A stretch of DNA of 64,000 bases from Cyrtodaria siliqua (GCA_037043455.1 JAWPHD010004454.1:1-64000), one strand, 5' to 3'. Positions 1 to 11,111 are shown, numbered from the stretch's first letter. Numbers and translations are program-made. Notes: a model not told the origin generated them from the letters alone.

Positions 1-289
1 AACACATTTTCATCTTAACCCAAGCAATGTTGTTACATATGTCAAATATCTAGGACTGACTTTGGCAGAGTTATGCCCCCTTTCATAAAACTTTAACCTG
101 CAACCTAACCTAGCTCATAACTTGGAAAAAATATTAACCTATGGTCATGAAACTTTATACAGTTCTTATCAATTATCCAATGCAGGTTTATGCCCCTCTT
201 CATAAACTTAAAAACTTTAAAAAAAACTCCATAATTCATGAATGTCTTAAACCTTGCTGAAATAAGCAAACAGAAGGCAACACACGTGT
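1..289. repeat. Fragments of tandem-core repeat
   Basis: No gene seen. Phrases such as 'ttatgccccctttcataaa' and 'ggtttatgcccctcttcata' recur within the segment. They resemble the 'gttatggcccttt' part of the core repeats found at 13.7-15.9 kb. This is probably the eroded edge of such an array. Confidence 0.4.
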
Positions 290-660
290 TTCAACACCCT
301 TTTAGTTAGCCTATTGATCACAGATCAGCAGGCAACACAAGTGTTCCAACACTTTTTAGTTAGCTCCACTGATCACAGATCAGCAGGCAACACAAGTCTT
401 TTAGTTAGCTCTACTGATCACAGATCAGCAGGCAACACAAATGTTCCAACACTTTTTAGTTAGCTATACTGATAACAGATCAGCAGGCAACACAAGTGTT
501 CCGTGGAACACTCTTTTAGTTATCTCTACTGGCAGCACAAGTGTTCCATGGTTGAACTCCCTTTTAGTTGGCTCTACTGATCACAGATTAGCAGGCAACA
601 CAAGTGTTCCAACATTCTTTTAGTTAGCTCTACTAATTACCGATCAGCAGGCGACAAGTC
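290..660 (+). repeat. Tandem array of element 5' ends (55-60 bp unit)
   Basis: About six or seven imperfect copies of a unit containing 'ttagctctactgatca', 'cagatcagcaggcaacacaa' and 'gtgttccaacac'. Each unit holds the hairpin CTGATC-aca-GATCAG, which is also the 5' end of the family C elements at 1.2 and 4.35 kb. The array therefore looks like repeated 5' termini of one element type. The short reading frames across it are repeat shadows. Confidence 0.75.
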
Positions 661-1030
661 ACAGACCAGCAGAGCTTATACCGTGGTTTGTCATCGTCTG
701 TCAATACGATACGTAAACAATTTTGTGGCGACTACTCCACTGAAAGTACCTGATGGATTTTCATGAAACTTTACAGGAATGTTAGTTGTTACAAAAATGA
801 TTTTCATTTGAGAAATGTAGAAAATAAGATGTATTTACTCTGACAACTGTAAGGACTGCTTGGACTTCAAACATGCCTCCTCCAAACATGGCCACAAAAA
901 AACTTGTATTGTTTAATGATTAACAAACGCTACCTGTTCAAATAATGCAAACATATAAAACGTTATGATACAGTTTCAAGATCTAGATGTTCATTTCTTC
1001 AGGAGCGTTTAAAGGTCATGAACCTCTTGT
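661..1030 (+). mobile_element. Family C element, body and 3' end
   Basis: The segment continues from the tandem 5' ends: 'cagcagagcttataccgtgg', then the core phrase 'tggattttcatgaaacttta'. It ends at about 1014-1030 with 'aaaggtcatgaacctcttgtt', the family C 3' hairpin (AGGT...ACCT) followed by CTTGTT. It has no coding capacity and is taken as a short, non-autonomous, probably Helentron-related element. Confidence 0.5.
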
Positions 1031-1198
1031 TTGTCTTTTCCGGCAGTGTCAACATTCAAGTTTTGCGTTTTGGTCACTTATCGCAAACTGTATGCGCTAG
1101 ACCTTTCAAACTTTGGTTATATCTTGGGTGGTACATCGCAATGTGATATAGGAATTGGGGATGCGACCTTCATCCTACAATAAATGGGCAGGTAACAT
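1031..1198. repeat. Family G repeat, single copy
   Basis: Contains 'caacattcaagttttgcgtt', 'actgtatgcgctagaccttt' and 'tggtacatcgcaatgtga'. These match the tandem units at 37.26-37.80 kb closely. No gene is seen. Confidence 0.6.
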
Positions 1199-2462
1199 TT
1201 TTAGCTCTACTGATCAGAGATCAACAGAGCTTATGCCGTGGTGCGGCGTCTGGCGTCCGTCCGTCTGTCCGTAAACTTTTTTTTGTAGCGACAACTCCTC
1301 TGAAACTACTGAATGGATTTTCATGAAACTTTACAGAAATGTTGCCCATGAAGTCTAGTTGATCCTAGCAAAAATTCATGTTGATGTGAAATCCAATATG
1401 GCCACCAAATCTAAAAATAGGTTTTTAAAAAACAAGTTTGTAGCGACTACTTCTTGAAAACTATAAGTGATATTGATATGGGACTTTTTCTAAAATGATC
1501 AGCATGACATGATGTTGGTCCTTGTCAAAAATTGTTTTGATTCAACGTTAAACATGGCTGCCAGCGGCCATCTTTGTTTACAAAGAATTATATAATGAAA
1601 ACTTGTAGCGACTACTTCTCTGGAACTACTTGACGGATTTTCATGAAACTTCACAGGAATGTTGCTTTTGATGTCTAATTGATCCTAGCAAAATTTTAGG
1701 TCCGCCAGATATTCAAGATGGCCGCCACGACTAAAAATAAATTTTCAAAATACAAGTTTGTAGCGACTTCTTCTTGAAAACTATAAGTGATATTGATATG
1801 GGACTTTTTCTAAAATGATCAGCATGACATGATGTTGGTCCTTGTCAAAAATTGTTTTGATTCAACGTTAAACATTGCTGCCAGCGGCCATCTTTGTTTA
1901 CATAGAGTTATTTAGTAAAAACTTGTAGCGACTACTCCTTTGAAACTACTTGGCGGATTTTCATGACATTTTACAGGAATGTTGTTCTTAATGTCTAATT
2001 GATCCTAGCAAAATTTCAGATCGGCCAGAAATTCAAGATGGCCGCCACAGCTAAAAATAGATTTTTAAAAAAGAAGATTGTAGCGACTACATCTTGAAAA
2101 CTATAAGTGATATTGATATGGGACTTTTTGTAAAATGATCAGCATGACATGATGGTTATCAGAGTCAAACATTATTTTGATTCGACGTTAAACATGGCTG
2201 CCAGTGGCCATCTTTGTTTACATAGAGTTATATAATGAACACTTGTAGCGACTATTCCTCTGAAACTACTAGACGGATTTTCATGAAACTTCACAGGAAT
2301 GTTGCTCTTGATGTCTAATTGATCCTAGCAAAATTTCAGGTCGGCCGGAAATTCAAGATGGCCGCCACGGCTAAAAATAATTTTTCAAAAAACAAGTCTG
2401 TAGCGACTACTTCCTGAAATCAAAATCAATCAGTAGAGCTTCAAGGTCATTGACCTCTTGTT
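1199..2462 (+). mobile_element. Family C element C1 (Helentron-like, non-autonomous)
   Basis: The 5' end is TTTTAGCTCTACTGATC followed by a pairing arm and 'gcttatgccgtgg'. The 3' end is TCAGTAGAGC (2430-2439), which is inverted to the 5' arm. It is followed by the perfect hairpin AGGTCA-T-TGACCT (2444-2456) and CTTGTT. The core is about 3.5 tandem units of ~318 bp (starts near 1605, 1922 and 2241) carrying 'ttgtagcgactact', 'gattttcatgaaact' and 'catgacatgatgttgg'. No protein is encoded. The class assignment is inferred from terminal architecture. Confidence 0.65.
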
Positions 2463-3240
2463 ATAAGTTTTACCTTAAAAGTATGTAGGTCATTTTCTCA
2501 GGAACTGTATGCATTATTAATTGGATCTTTACTAAACTTTGCTAGAGTCGTTATATCAATGAAAGCTTGAATGAATTCGAACACCATGCAGATCAGAATA
2601 GCAACACCAGAGTAGTTACGGCCCTTGTTTTACTGAAAAATGCCATATTCTGCATTGTGAACACTAGCATCTTCATTTCGTATTTGTTCTTTTATACAAT
2701 CTTGGTCAGATTGTTGATATTGATGAAGCAGTGGACAATTTTGAGATTAGAATACAGGAGTCATGGTTTCAAAAATGCTACATTTTGCTTCATTAGCCTT
2801 CCATATGGACGTAGTGTGTAGTGGCATCCGCCTTTCCATCTGTTAATTTTTACCGGACAACTTATAATCATAATTATAACTTTCAATGTATGAGGTCTAC
2901 AACAATGTAACTTGAACATCTGCAACATGATCCAATGAATACATCTGATAAAGGCCCATAACTCTCTGGTTCATATTTTTTGAAAAAAGGTTTAACCTGG
3001 AAATTAACCTTGCCTTTTAAAAGTGTGACTAATAACTTTCAAAGTAGGAGGTCTTAATGAAACGACGGGCGTATATGCCCACTATTCAATGCACATGTCA
3101 TCTGATCATGACTAATCTTTGGCAGTTCTTATTAAAATAGCAGACTAAAATTGTTCAAAAACTTGACATGGGAATAGAAACAGCGGAGTTGTTGGTCTTA
3201 ATTTATTTAAAAATACTACATTTGGTTTCATTAGCACTAG
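2463..3240. repeat. Diverged core-repeat fragments
   Basis: Shows the ~145-bp core motifs of family A: 'ggatctttactaaactttgc', 'aatgaaagcttgaatga', 'gttacggcccttgtttt' and 'gaaaaatgccatattctgc'. They are diluted by divergent sequence. The open frame at 2567-2821 is made of the repeat and has no recognisable product. Confidence 0.55.
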
Positions 3241-4340
3241 CACCACAACTGTGTCTCGGCCACAACTCCTAAACTACTAAATGGATTTTGATAAAACTAC
3301 AGAAATGTTTAGTATGAACATTTGTAGTATTTAAGAATCAGGTCTAGTCTAGAGGCCATTCGACGATTTCTGAGTCGAGTTCAACATTTTGCGAGGAGCA
3401 TAGTGACATGTTTCACTCAAAAGAGTAATATCTTGCCTATGTCATGGTACCCGTGTTCAGCCCTGATTTTGTATGTGACGGGTAAAGGTCATGACTCTTT
3501 TTCAGAATATCTAATTGAAAAATTGAATTACAGTTTTGAAAGCCATTATGTTGTTTATGCATAAAGCATATTTCGATCATTAACATAAATAAAAGGCTTA
3601 AGAGGTGAGCTGATATACAGTGGTAAGTCTTCATCCGTCGTCTGTCCGTGAGAATGTCTAGTAGCCATTCAGTGAATTGTGAGTGGAGTTCAACATTTTG
3701 CGAGGAGCAAAGAGACAGGTATCACTCAAAAGGGTATTCTCTATCCTTTCTCGTGGTGTTCAGCCCTGATTCCGGATGTAATCGGAGTAAATTGAGGTCA
3801 AAGTTCAAGACCATTTTTCACAATAAATAAAAAAAAAAAGACGTAATTTTTGAAATGCAACTACTTTCGGTCTAGCATGAGCCAAAGATTCATAGGTAAG
3901 TTAATATATGTTAACTGAGACTTGTTCCCTCATCCGCCATCTCGTCCGCCCAAGCGCCGTCTGCCCATACAGAATATGTTCAGAACTCTACGAATTTTGA
4001 GTCGCGTTCAGCATTTTGACAGTATTATAGAGACACGTATCACTCGAAAGACTATTTACTTGCCTTTTTAGTGGTACTCGTGTTCAGTCCTGATTTTGGA
4101 TGTGACCGGAGTAAATTTACCGTCGTGACACTGTTTCATAAGAATTAAATGAAAAACAAATGAATGTAACATTTATAAAATCTTATTTCTTGTTTATTTG
4201 TTTATTTTCGCGTATTATCTCACATGAGCCGAAAACTTAGAGAAAGGCTCGGAGATGAACTAGTATAGAGTGATCACTCTTCGTTGGGTTCTGTCTCTCC
4301 GTCTGCTCATCTGCCATCTATCCACCATTTGTCAAGACAT
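3241..4340 (+). repeat. Three tandem ~300-bp repeats
   Basis: Three diverged copies start near 3330, 3640 and 3980. Shared phrases are 'gagttcaacattttgcgagg', 'gtatcactcaaaag', 'gtgttcagccctgattttg' and 'gtgac-gg-gtaaa'. Each is preceded by a 'ccgtc-tctgtccg' stretch as in the element 5' ends. No gene is seen. A perfect palindrome AGAGTGATCACTCT lies at about 4270-4283. Confidence 0.6.
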
Positions 4341-4350
4341 GCAAGGTAGA

Positions 4351-5137
4351 TTTTAGCTCTACTGATCAAAGGTCAGCAGCGCTTATGCCGTGGTGCAGTG
4401 TCAGTCGTCCGTCTGTACGTAAACTTTTTTTTTGTAGCGACAACTTCTCTGAAACTACTGGATGGATTTTCATGAAACTGTACAGGAATATTTCCCATGA
4501 TGTCTAGTTGATGTTCACATTGATGCGAAATCCAAGATGACCACCAAAGCTAAAAACAATTTTTAAAAAAACAAGTTTGTAGCGACTACTTCTTGAAAAC
4601 TATAAATGTGACATGATGTTGGTCCGTATGAAAATCATTTTGATTCAACGTTAAACATGGCTGCCGGCAGCCATCTTTGTTTACATGGAGTTATATGGTT
4701 AAAACTTGTAGCGACTACTCCTCTGAAACTACTTTACGGATTTTCATGAAACTTCACAGGAATGTTGCTCTTGATGTTTAATTGATCTAGCAAAAGTTCA
4801 GGTCAACCGGAAATTCAAGGTGGCCACCACAGCTAAGAATAGATTTTAACAAGCAAAATTGTAGCAACTACTTCTTGAAGACCATAAGTGATATTTATAT
4901 GTCACTTTTTCTAAAATGATCAGCATGACATGATGTTGGTCCTTGTCGAAAAAATCTTTTTGATTCAACGTTAAACATGGCTGCCAGTGGCCATCTACGT
5001 TTACATTGAGTTATATAGTAAAAACTTGTAGCGACTACTCTGAAACTACTTAACAGATTTTCATGAAACTTCACAGGAATGCTGATCTAGCTATCAAAAC
5101 CTGTCAGTAGAGCTTCAAGGTCATTGAACTCTTTGTT
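4351..5137 (+). mobile_element. Family C element C2
   Basis: The 5' end has TTTTAGCTCTACTGATC-aaa-GGTCAGCAG and 'gcttatgccgtggtgc'. The 3' end has TCAGTAGAGC (5104-5113), then AAGGTCATTGAACT and CTTTGTT, a slightly decayed form of the C1 terminal hairpin. The core is about two of the same ~320-bp units as C1. The element is shorter than C1 because it has fewer core units. Confidence 0.65.
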
Positions 5138-6052
5138 TTCATAGCGTATATTTTACACTAAACTTTTTTCTCGGAAACAGTTTTGCTGATTTTGACCCAA
5201 CTTCAAATGGGTTTATCCTGATATCTTTGTTTTTATACCCCGGGATTTAAATGAATCTTGGCGGGGATGATGAGTACCAAGCCAAGTTGCACATATCATC
5301 GCCGTGTTCCTGTTGAACGAAGTTTGGCAGAGTAACGACCCTTTAAAGGTTTTAATACACGAACTTTGTACAGACTACTTTTTGAGATGATGACTTGTGA
5401 GTCATCTGTCATCGTTAACTTTTGCCTCGTTAAGACGATAGAGCCTTCATTTTTCATCTGATCTTAACCAAACTTTACCAGATTGTTAATATCAATGAAA
5501 GCTTGGACAAGTTAGAAAACCAGGAATATCGTTAATAATAACAAAAAGTGAATAGTAGACATATTTATCTTTGTCAAGAATGTAATTTCGTGATGTTGAT
5601 TATAAAAGAAAGCCGTAAAAAGGGGCTGTAAAAACTGCCTAATTTGAGATGCTGGCTGAAATTTTAACTTTTCAAATGTAACGCGCTTACGATCGATTTT
5701 CCTGTATCGATAAAATAGTAAATGGCGGCGTTCTAGCGCGACAACATAAATCGATAAACTAGAGCGTTTATGAACCCGTTTCTCCTCCCTATAACGTACT
5801 CCCTGATTATATCAAACACTTCATGGTACTGGTAGTCCCAAGCATATAAAGTCGTAATTCTAGGACTGGTCAGTCCGGTGTCTGTATCATGTTATTTGTC
5901 TACAGCACGGTATTCCAGTATGGCACCACTATAAAATTGAGCATAGAGCTCATTTCGAAAAAAAAAAACGGTGTGATAAAACATAAAGATTGTTAAATTG
6001 TTGGGTGTGGGATGGGGTGGTGGAGGTGACATGTGCACCAAATAACAGCACG
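5138..6052. other. Core fragments then unassigned DNA
   Basis: 5190-5560 holds eroded core motifs ('gatcttaaccaaactttacc', 'aatgaaagcttggacaag'). 5560-6052 shows no gene or repeat I recognise, except the 16-bp string TATAACGTACTCCCTG at 5790-5805. That string is one half of the 30-bp palindrome at 21215-21244. Confidence 0.4.
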
Positions 6053-6081
6053 TGGGGGGGGGGGGGGGGAGGGGGGGGGGG
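6053..6081 (+). repeat. Poly-G tract
   Basis: A run of G broken by a single A at about 6070. It could form a G-quadruplex, and its assembled length is unreliable. Confidence 0.9.
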
Positions 6082-6109
6082 TGTAAAAGCTATTTAGGAG
6101 GAGTAGCGG

Positions 6110-6530
6110 CGACAATATTATATTTAAAGTAAAAAATTCAAAGTTTCAGAAGTTGTCGCTACAAATAAAAGTTTACGGACAGTTTCGGCAAAATGCATCA
6201 AGCCGTTTAGGAGGAATAGCGGTGCCAACAAATTTATAAAGTGAACAATGCAAAGGGCCATAACTCTGTCAAAAATCAGCAAACCGGATCGACAGCGCGA
6301 TATGCACAACTAGACATCATACCGATGCTTCTGCAAAGTTTTGTTAATATCCAACAAGGCGTTTAGGAGTAGCGGCGACAACAAATTTAACTTTAAAAAA
6401 TGCAAAGGGATATAACTCCGTCAAAAATCAGTGAATCAAACTGAAAGCACGACATGCACAACAAGACATCATACCGATGCTTCCTTCAAAGTTTTGTCAA
6501 AATCCATCAAGCCGTTTAGGAGTGTGTGTG
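6110..6530 (-). repeat. Tandem ~185-bp repeat, about 2.5 copies
   Basis: Phrases repeat at about 6180, 6340 and 6500: 'catcaagccgtttaggag', 'agcggcgacaacaaattt', 'taactc-gtcaaaaatcag' and 'gacatcataccgatgctt'. These are core motifs like those of family C seen in the opposite orientation. It ends in a GT-rich stretch. Confidence 0.6.
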
Positions 6531-6608
6531 TGGGGGTGTGTGGACCATTTCAGACCATTAAACGACTTGCAGGCTGTCGCACACTTCAAATGCTTGATAC
6601 AGTTAACC

Positions 6609-6900
6609 CTATAGATATTCTTCCCATTTATATATAAATGTTTTTATATAGCTGTAAATGGAGAGTGGCTCTGGAGTGTTCATTTCATGTTGATGCAATA
6701 TAACCTTTTTATGTGGTGCGCCATAAACCTCAATTTTAACTTCCAGTGTGAAACTTCTGCGAGAAAAATACCTTTGATCTGAAGGCATACCTGGCATAGG
6801 ATCTAAGGTTGAGGATGTATTCTGTTGAATGGTGAACACCATCATCGCCTTCCGAGCGACCTGACCATTGACAACTTGCGCTCATGTCCAACATCTCCCG
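6609..6900 (-). CDS. Coding-like ORF or exon, function unknown
   Basis: A minus-strand frame runs from about 6872 to a stop at 6609. It can be read from an ATG pair near 6845, giving 78 residues. It has protein-like composition (MVFTIQQN..., TLDPMPGMPSD, FTLEVKIEVYGAPHKK) and sits in non-repetitive DNA. A second frame overlaps its upstream end on the same strand and reads GDVGHERKLSMVRSLGRR before a stop; it opens after an acceptor-like 'tttcag' near 6930. Two coding-like frames joined by a +1 shift suggest a decayed gene or an exon of uncertain phase. I do not recognise the family. A promoter-like cluster lies about 0.8-1.3 kb upstream on this strand. Confidence 0.3.
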
Positions 6901-8440
6901 AAAACTCCAAGCATAACAATTGCTGAAATATTATACCACTTCAATTTCTAAATAAAGAATTGAATTGTTGTTTTAAAAGACTCCTTAACCTTTAAACATA
7001 GATTCAACCATGTGCTTAAATCCACTGCAGTCCCCTTTAACAAATTGAATATGGAGGAAGAAAATGCATTTTTAAAATACTCCTTGACAGCGTCGCCTGT
7101 GTTTTTCTGAATTGATAGACCTCAATTTGCACCATGACAGGCATAATCAATAACTTGCAAGCTTCATTCAGGTAATGCAAGTACAATGTTTATCTTCAAA
7201 ACAGTAAGTTGTGCACAAGTAACATATTAATACCTTCACCAATCTCGTTTGCAAAACTGTCAATGTTACAACGAAAAAAACACACTCTCCTCTTATTTGC
7301 AGTTTAATTTAGATGTTTTAAAAAATATCATGCTTCTTTGCTTATAGTTTTGATTACACTTATACACTTCAAATTAATTGGTCCACATTATTATGAAGAA
7401 GCTCTACCATGAACGTATTTAAATAGGGCCTACCTCTGATTAAAAAAAAGCACACAACATGCGTAATTCTTGGTACTGCCAGGACCCTGGTACGGCTCTC
7501 ACACTTTCCTGGGTGAGCCATCTGTGTAATCGTTTGATGGCTTCCACGGCTCTAAAATGGTTCTTGTGTCACGAAAAAAAATGTGCTAATCACAGTACTG
7601 TTTGTAAATATTAAAGATGAAAGGTACTGTTTGTAAATATTAAAGATGAAAGGTCAAAATTCAAACAATTCAGGAAACGGCGGGCATAATTTGCAGCGCA
7701 TGCGCAGATCTGTGATGCACTTCCATAATCTCGCAATTCTTACGAACGTATCACGCAAATATTTCAAAATGATCAACATATGTCAATAAAAATGCTGTCT
7801 TTATAATTGTTTCTTCCTTTTTTGTTATCACAACGTATACGTTAATAACTGAAATGATTATCGAAACAAAATGTATTTTCTCTCAAATTAAACATTTATT
7901 CAATTTCCCATCAAGCAACACTGGAGCGATGACTTCCGGAAGTAAACTCGTCAAAATCAATTTTGTCAACATGCAAGGAAAAAACGAAAACATTTACCTG
8001 TAAAATAATAAATAATTACTGTAATTCAATAACTTTACTACCGTTTATCTACAGTCACATATGTAAAATACACTAAAAATTGTTTCAAAACACAAGGTTT
8101 TGCTTTTTCAAGCGTTTATTGAGCAAACAGATTAAATAAAACAACCAGGAAATGCTTGTTGTCTGAAAGTCGGCCATTTGCATTCGTCTGTCATCAGATT
8201 CACGCTATCGTGAAACTTGCAATTTTTTTTATTAATTTATTTTATATTAACTTTTTTTTTTGTCAGAAACATCCAAATTTACTCTGATGCATTATAATTT
8301 CGCATCTGATTTGCCTGGGGAAAAAAAATAATAAAAAAATAAAATATTTCCCCCCAATAGTTGTTATACGAGTTTGGGAGTTAGCCAAGACAATGTCTTA
8401 ATACCATATTATTTTTCGTTTAAACATTTTTGAATATGTT
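6901..8440. other. Mostly non-repetitive AT-rich DNA
   Basis: No further exon is identified with confidence. The stretch differs from its surroundings in lacking the core repeats. It contains a perfect 29-bp tandem duplication (7595-7623 and 7624-7652) and the promoter-like cluster listed separately. Confidence 0.4.
7690..7945. promoter_or_regulatory. Possible promoter: NRF1-like and palindromic ETS sites
   Basis: GCGCATGCGC at 7696-7705 is a full NRF1-type palindrome. ACTTCCGGAAGT at 7932-7943 is a perfect palindrome containing two back-to-back ETS/GABP-type sites. These two motif classes are typical of TATA-less housekeeping promoters in animals. Their spacing of about 230 bp inside a repeat-poor pocket, upstream of the minus-strand coding-like ORF at 6.6 kb, makes a promoter plausible but unproven. 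Confidence 0.3.
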
Positions 8441-8541
8441 TTTTTTTAATATACCCCCTGAAGCAAATCTCATACAACTTTATGGGTGCACTGCCTGTAA
8501 TGAGTGGATGATCCCTATTGATTTTGAGGTCAGTACGTCCA

Positions 8542-8556
8542 AGGTCACCGTGACCT
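8542..8556. promoter_or_regulatory. Perfect IR3 nuclear-receptor site in a repeat
   Basis: AGGTCACCGTGACCT is an exact inverted repeat of AGGTCA with a 3-bp spacer, the consensus of an estrogen-receptor-type element. It lies inside the ~120-bp repeat. Neighbouring units keep only the AGGTCA half-sites. Function is not implied by sequence alone. Confidence 0.6.
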
Positions 8557-8860
8557 GATAATGAAATATATTGCCTGCTCCATAACTCCTCATCCCCTTA
8601 AGCAAATCTCATGAAACTACATAGGTGAACTGCCTGTGGTGACAGAATGACCCCTATTGATATTGAGGTCTGTAGGTCAAGGTCACTGGGAGCCAATAAT
8701 GAAAACCTTGTCTGCATTATAACTCCTCTCCCCCTGAGGCATATCTCATGAAATTTCATAGTTGAACTGCTTGTGGTGAGAGGATGACACCTATTGATTT
8801 TGAGGTCAGTAGGTCAAGGTCACCAGGAACCGATAATGAAAAACCTTGTCAGCACCTTAA

Positions 8861-9366
8861 AGGGGTTGATGCACTATTTTCAAACACAGTTTATTTTAAA
8901 GGGCTCTGAAAAACATGAAAAAAGCTGAAAGAATTATCAAAATGCCATGAAAAGTAAAGGAGATATGACCTATTTAAATGTGCAAAGAAACATAAATGGA
9001 GGCGGCCATCTTTGAACGATGACGTCATCGTGCCTCTTTGCCATATATGGCATATTGATAAAAATGCTTTTAAAGCAAAGAAAATCACTGCAAATGAAAA
9101 ATAATTTTACATCTGTATATTTATTTCTAATCAATTTGCAGTGGTTTTCTTTGCTTTAAAATACATTTTGTCAATATGCCATATATGGTAAAACGGCACG
9201 ATGACGTCATCGTTCAAAGATGGCCACCTCCATTTATGTTCTTTGCAAATTTTCAATAGGTCACATCTCATTTTTTTCATGACATTTTGAAAATTCTTTC
9301 AGCTTTTTCCGAGTTTCTCAAAGTCCTTTTAAATAAATCCTGTTCGAAAATAGTGCATCAACCCCT
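8861..9366. mobile_element. Foldback MITE, piggyBac-like TTAA target
   Basis: A 506-bp element has inverted arms of about 225 bp each. The ends read AGGGGTTGATGCACTATTTT and its complement. TTAA flanks both sides (8857-8860 and 9367-9370). The arms align along their whole length with scattered mismatches. Each arm holds the 14-bp palindrome CGATGACGTCATCG (9017-9030 and 9199-9212), which contains a CRE. The insertion cuts a tandem repeat unit exactly at TTAA. No transposase is encoded; the short frame in the left arm is a shadow. TTAA duplication is characteristic of piggyBac elements. Confidence 0.85.
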
Positions 9367-9440
9367 TTAACTCCTCTCCCCTTGAGGCAAATCTCATGAA
9401 ACTTTATAGGTGCACTGCCTGTGATGAGAGGATGACCCCT

Positions 9441-9660
9441 ACTGGCATCTGCCCTAGGGTTTATCCCCACCCGTGGGGTCACATGTTCCTGTGCCATAAC
9501 TTGGAAACTTTTGAGATCCCCACCCTAAACCCTTACTGGGCCAGAACACTTTAATGTGAGTGTGGGAATTTGTTGATCTTACTCTTATATGAAATTATAA
9601 GCTTGTTTGACAGATTATATTAGGCGAGTGATTCAGAGGCATTAATTTAGCCCTCTTGTT
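9441..9660 (+). mobile_element. Family E repeat with a 3' end
   Basis: Contains 'ataacttggaaac', 'gagatccccacc' and 'gtgtgggaatttg', which recur near 62.45-62.58 kb. It ends with GAGGC-attaattta-GCCCTC and TTGTT (about 9636-9661), which resembles the hairpin plus TTGTT end of families A-C. No gene is seen. Confidence 0.45.
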
Positions 9661-10084
9661 TACATAAAATTTAACAAGTTGATTGCCTAACATCTGCATT
9701 GATACTGATCAAAGAAATGCTCATAACTTGCTCGCTTGAGTGACCTAGCTATAATGAGATTATCATTTTACACTGAATTCTGAGTCCATCATCTAATGGT
9801 TTGAGGTAGGTAATTTTGTACCAGCAATTTATACACAGAATTAAATTGACATTGGAATGCATACAGTTTGATAGCTAATAAATTATGGTCCAAATTCACC
9901 ACCTTTTAAAACACCTACAGGATCAGTAAACATTTTTTATCAAGGTTGTATTTATGTGTAGCACTGTGACAGTCTATGTCAAAGATAAAAGAGGACTCCC
10001 CAATTACCCCTTCATCTTTTAGAAATGTTTTAAATTTTCAATATCACTTTAAAAAGACAAACTGACAAAAGTTTAAAAAAATAA
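9661..10084. other. Unassigned AT-rich DNA
   Basis: I see no gene, motif array or recognisable repeat in this stretch. Confidence 0.4.
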
Positions 10085-10475
10085 ACTAAAAGATGCAGCT
10101 TTCCTAAAGCTGCGTAAAACCTACGTATTTTTGTTTTTACATCTTATTATCATTAACAATTAAAGATACAGCTTTTCCGAAGCATTTACAAAAAAACGCA
10201 GCTCTTGTAATTATCCTTTTTTTGCAAGTAAAATAAAAGACGCAGCTATCAAACGCCTTTCTTAAAAAATACGCAGCCTTAAATATAAATACGCAGCTTT
10301 TGTACACCTTCCTTACAAAATATTCAGCTTTGGACATAATTACGCAGCTAAAGTGTAAAATACGCAGCTTTGCGCAGCCTGCTTCTAAAATAACGCGGTT
10401 AATCACAAAAAACGCAGCTTTAGGATGGATTGCTGCGTAATAGCTACGTTTTAGCTACGTATTTTTCAAAGCTGC
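10085..10475 (-). repeat. Degenerate array of 'acgcagctt' motifs
   Basis: About a dozen copies of 'tacgcagctt' or 'acgcagct' spaced 20-45 bp apart on the plus strand. They are flanked by inverted 'gctgcgtaa' copies near 10110, 10430 and 10470. The inverted flanks suggest a decayed foldback element. The 89-residue minus-strand frame inside it (10137-10406) is repetitive (SCVF, AEYF, KAAYF) and probably not a gene. Confidence 0.55.
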
Positions 10476-10529
10476 GTAAACATTTGACAAGGGAAGGCTA
10501 TCATGGTAATTTTTCATTTTCACCTAACA

Positions 10530-11100
10530 AAAACAATGTGAAAAAAAGGGTCATGACCTTTGACCTCGATTGTCTCTCGTCATATGCAAAATCAGACTAA
10601 ACACGGGTACCATGAAAAAGGCCAGGATGCAACTTTTCCAATGATGCCAAACACTTTGCAGAGCAGACAGGCTAAAGTGGCCTCTAGACTAATACATATC
10701 TCAAAGTGGTCATATGAGTCAAAATTGTCTCTACTGTCTTTGCCATAACTCCTAAACCACTCAAGGGATTTTGATAAAACAACACAAATAAATATTCAGT
10801 GTTTTCTGTACCTCAAAAAGGTCACACTTGGAGGTCAAATTATTCAAAATCATATTTCAGCAGTAACTTCTAAACTAAATGGATTTAAATAAACTACACA
10901 GAAATGTTCAGCATGATGAGAAGGTATGACACACATTAGAATCAGGGTCTGTACCTCAAATGTCAAGGTCACTCTTGAAGGTCAGATGAGTCAAAACTTT
11001 GTCTGCTGTAACTCTGAAAGTACTGAAGGTAATCTGATGAAATCCCCTGATAGAAGAGCTGCGTTAGCCAGTAGAGCGAGCGTCCACAGGCCCTCTTGCT
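10530..11100 (+). mobile_element. Family A-like element remnant with 3' end
   Basis: Two or three core units of ~125 bp carry 'taactcctaaac-act', 'gattttgataaaac', 'atgttcag' and 'aggtcac-ttggaggtca'. They are followed by GCCAGTAGAGC and 'gtccacaggccctcttg' at about 11066-11098. This is the family A 3' terminus with its last hairpin arm lost. Confidence 0.55.
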
Positions 11101-11111
11101 ATACAATGTCA

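Larger units (their letters stand above)
8450..9440 (+). repeat. Tandem ~120-bp repeat split by a MITE
   Basis: Units start near 8455, 8590 and 8725, and resume at 9371 after the insertion. The consensus includes 'gcaaatctcatgaaact', 'ggtg-actgcctgtggtgag', 'ggatgacccctattgat' and 'gaggtcagtaggtcaaggtc'. Related units occur near 38.9-39.06 kb. Confidence 0.8.
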
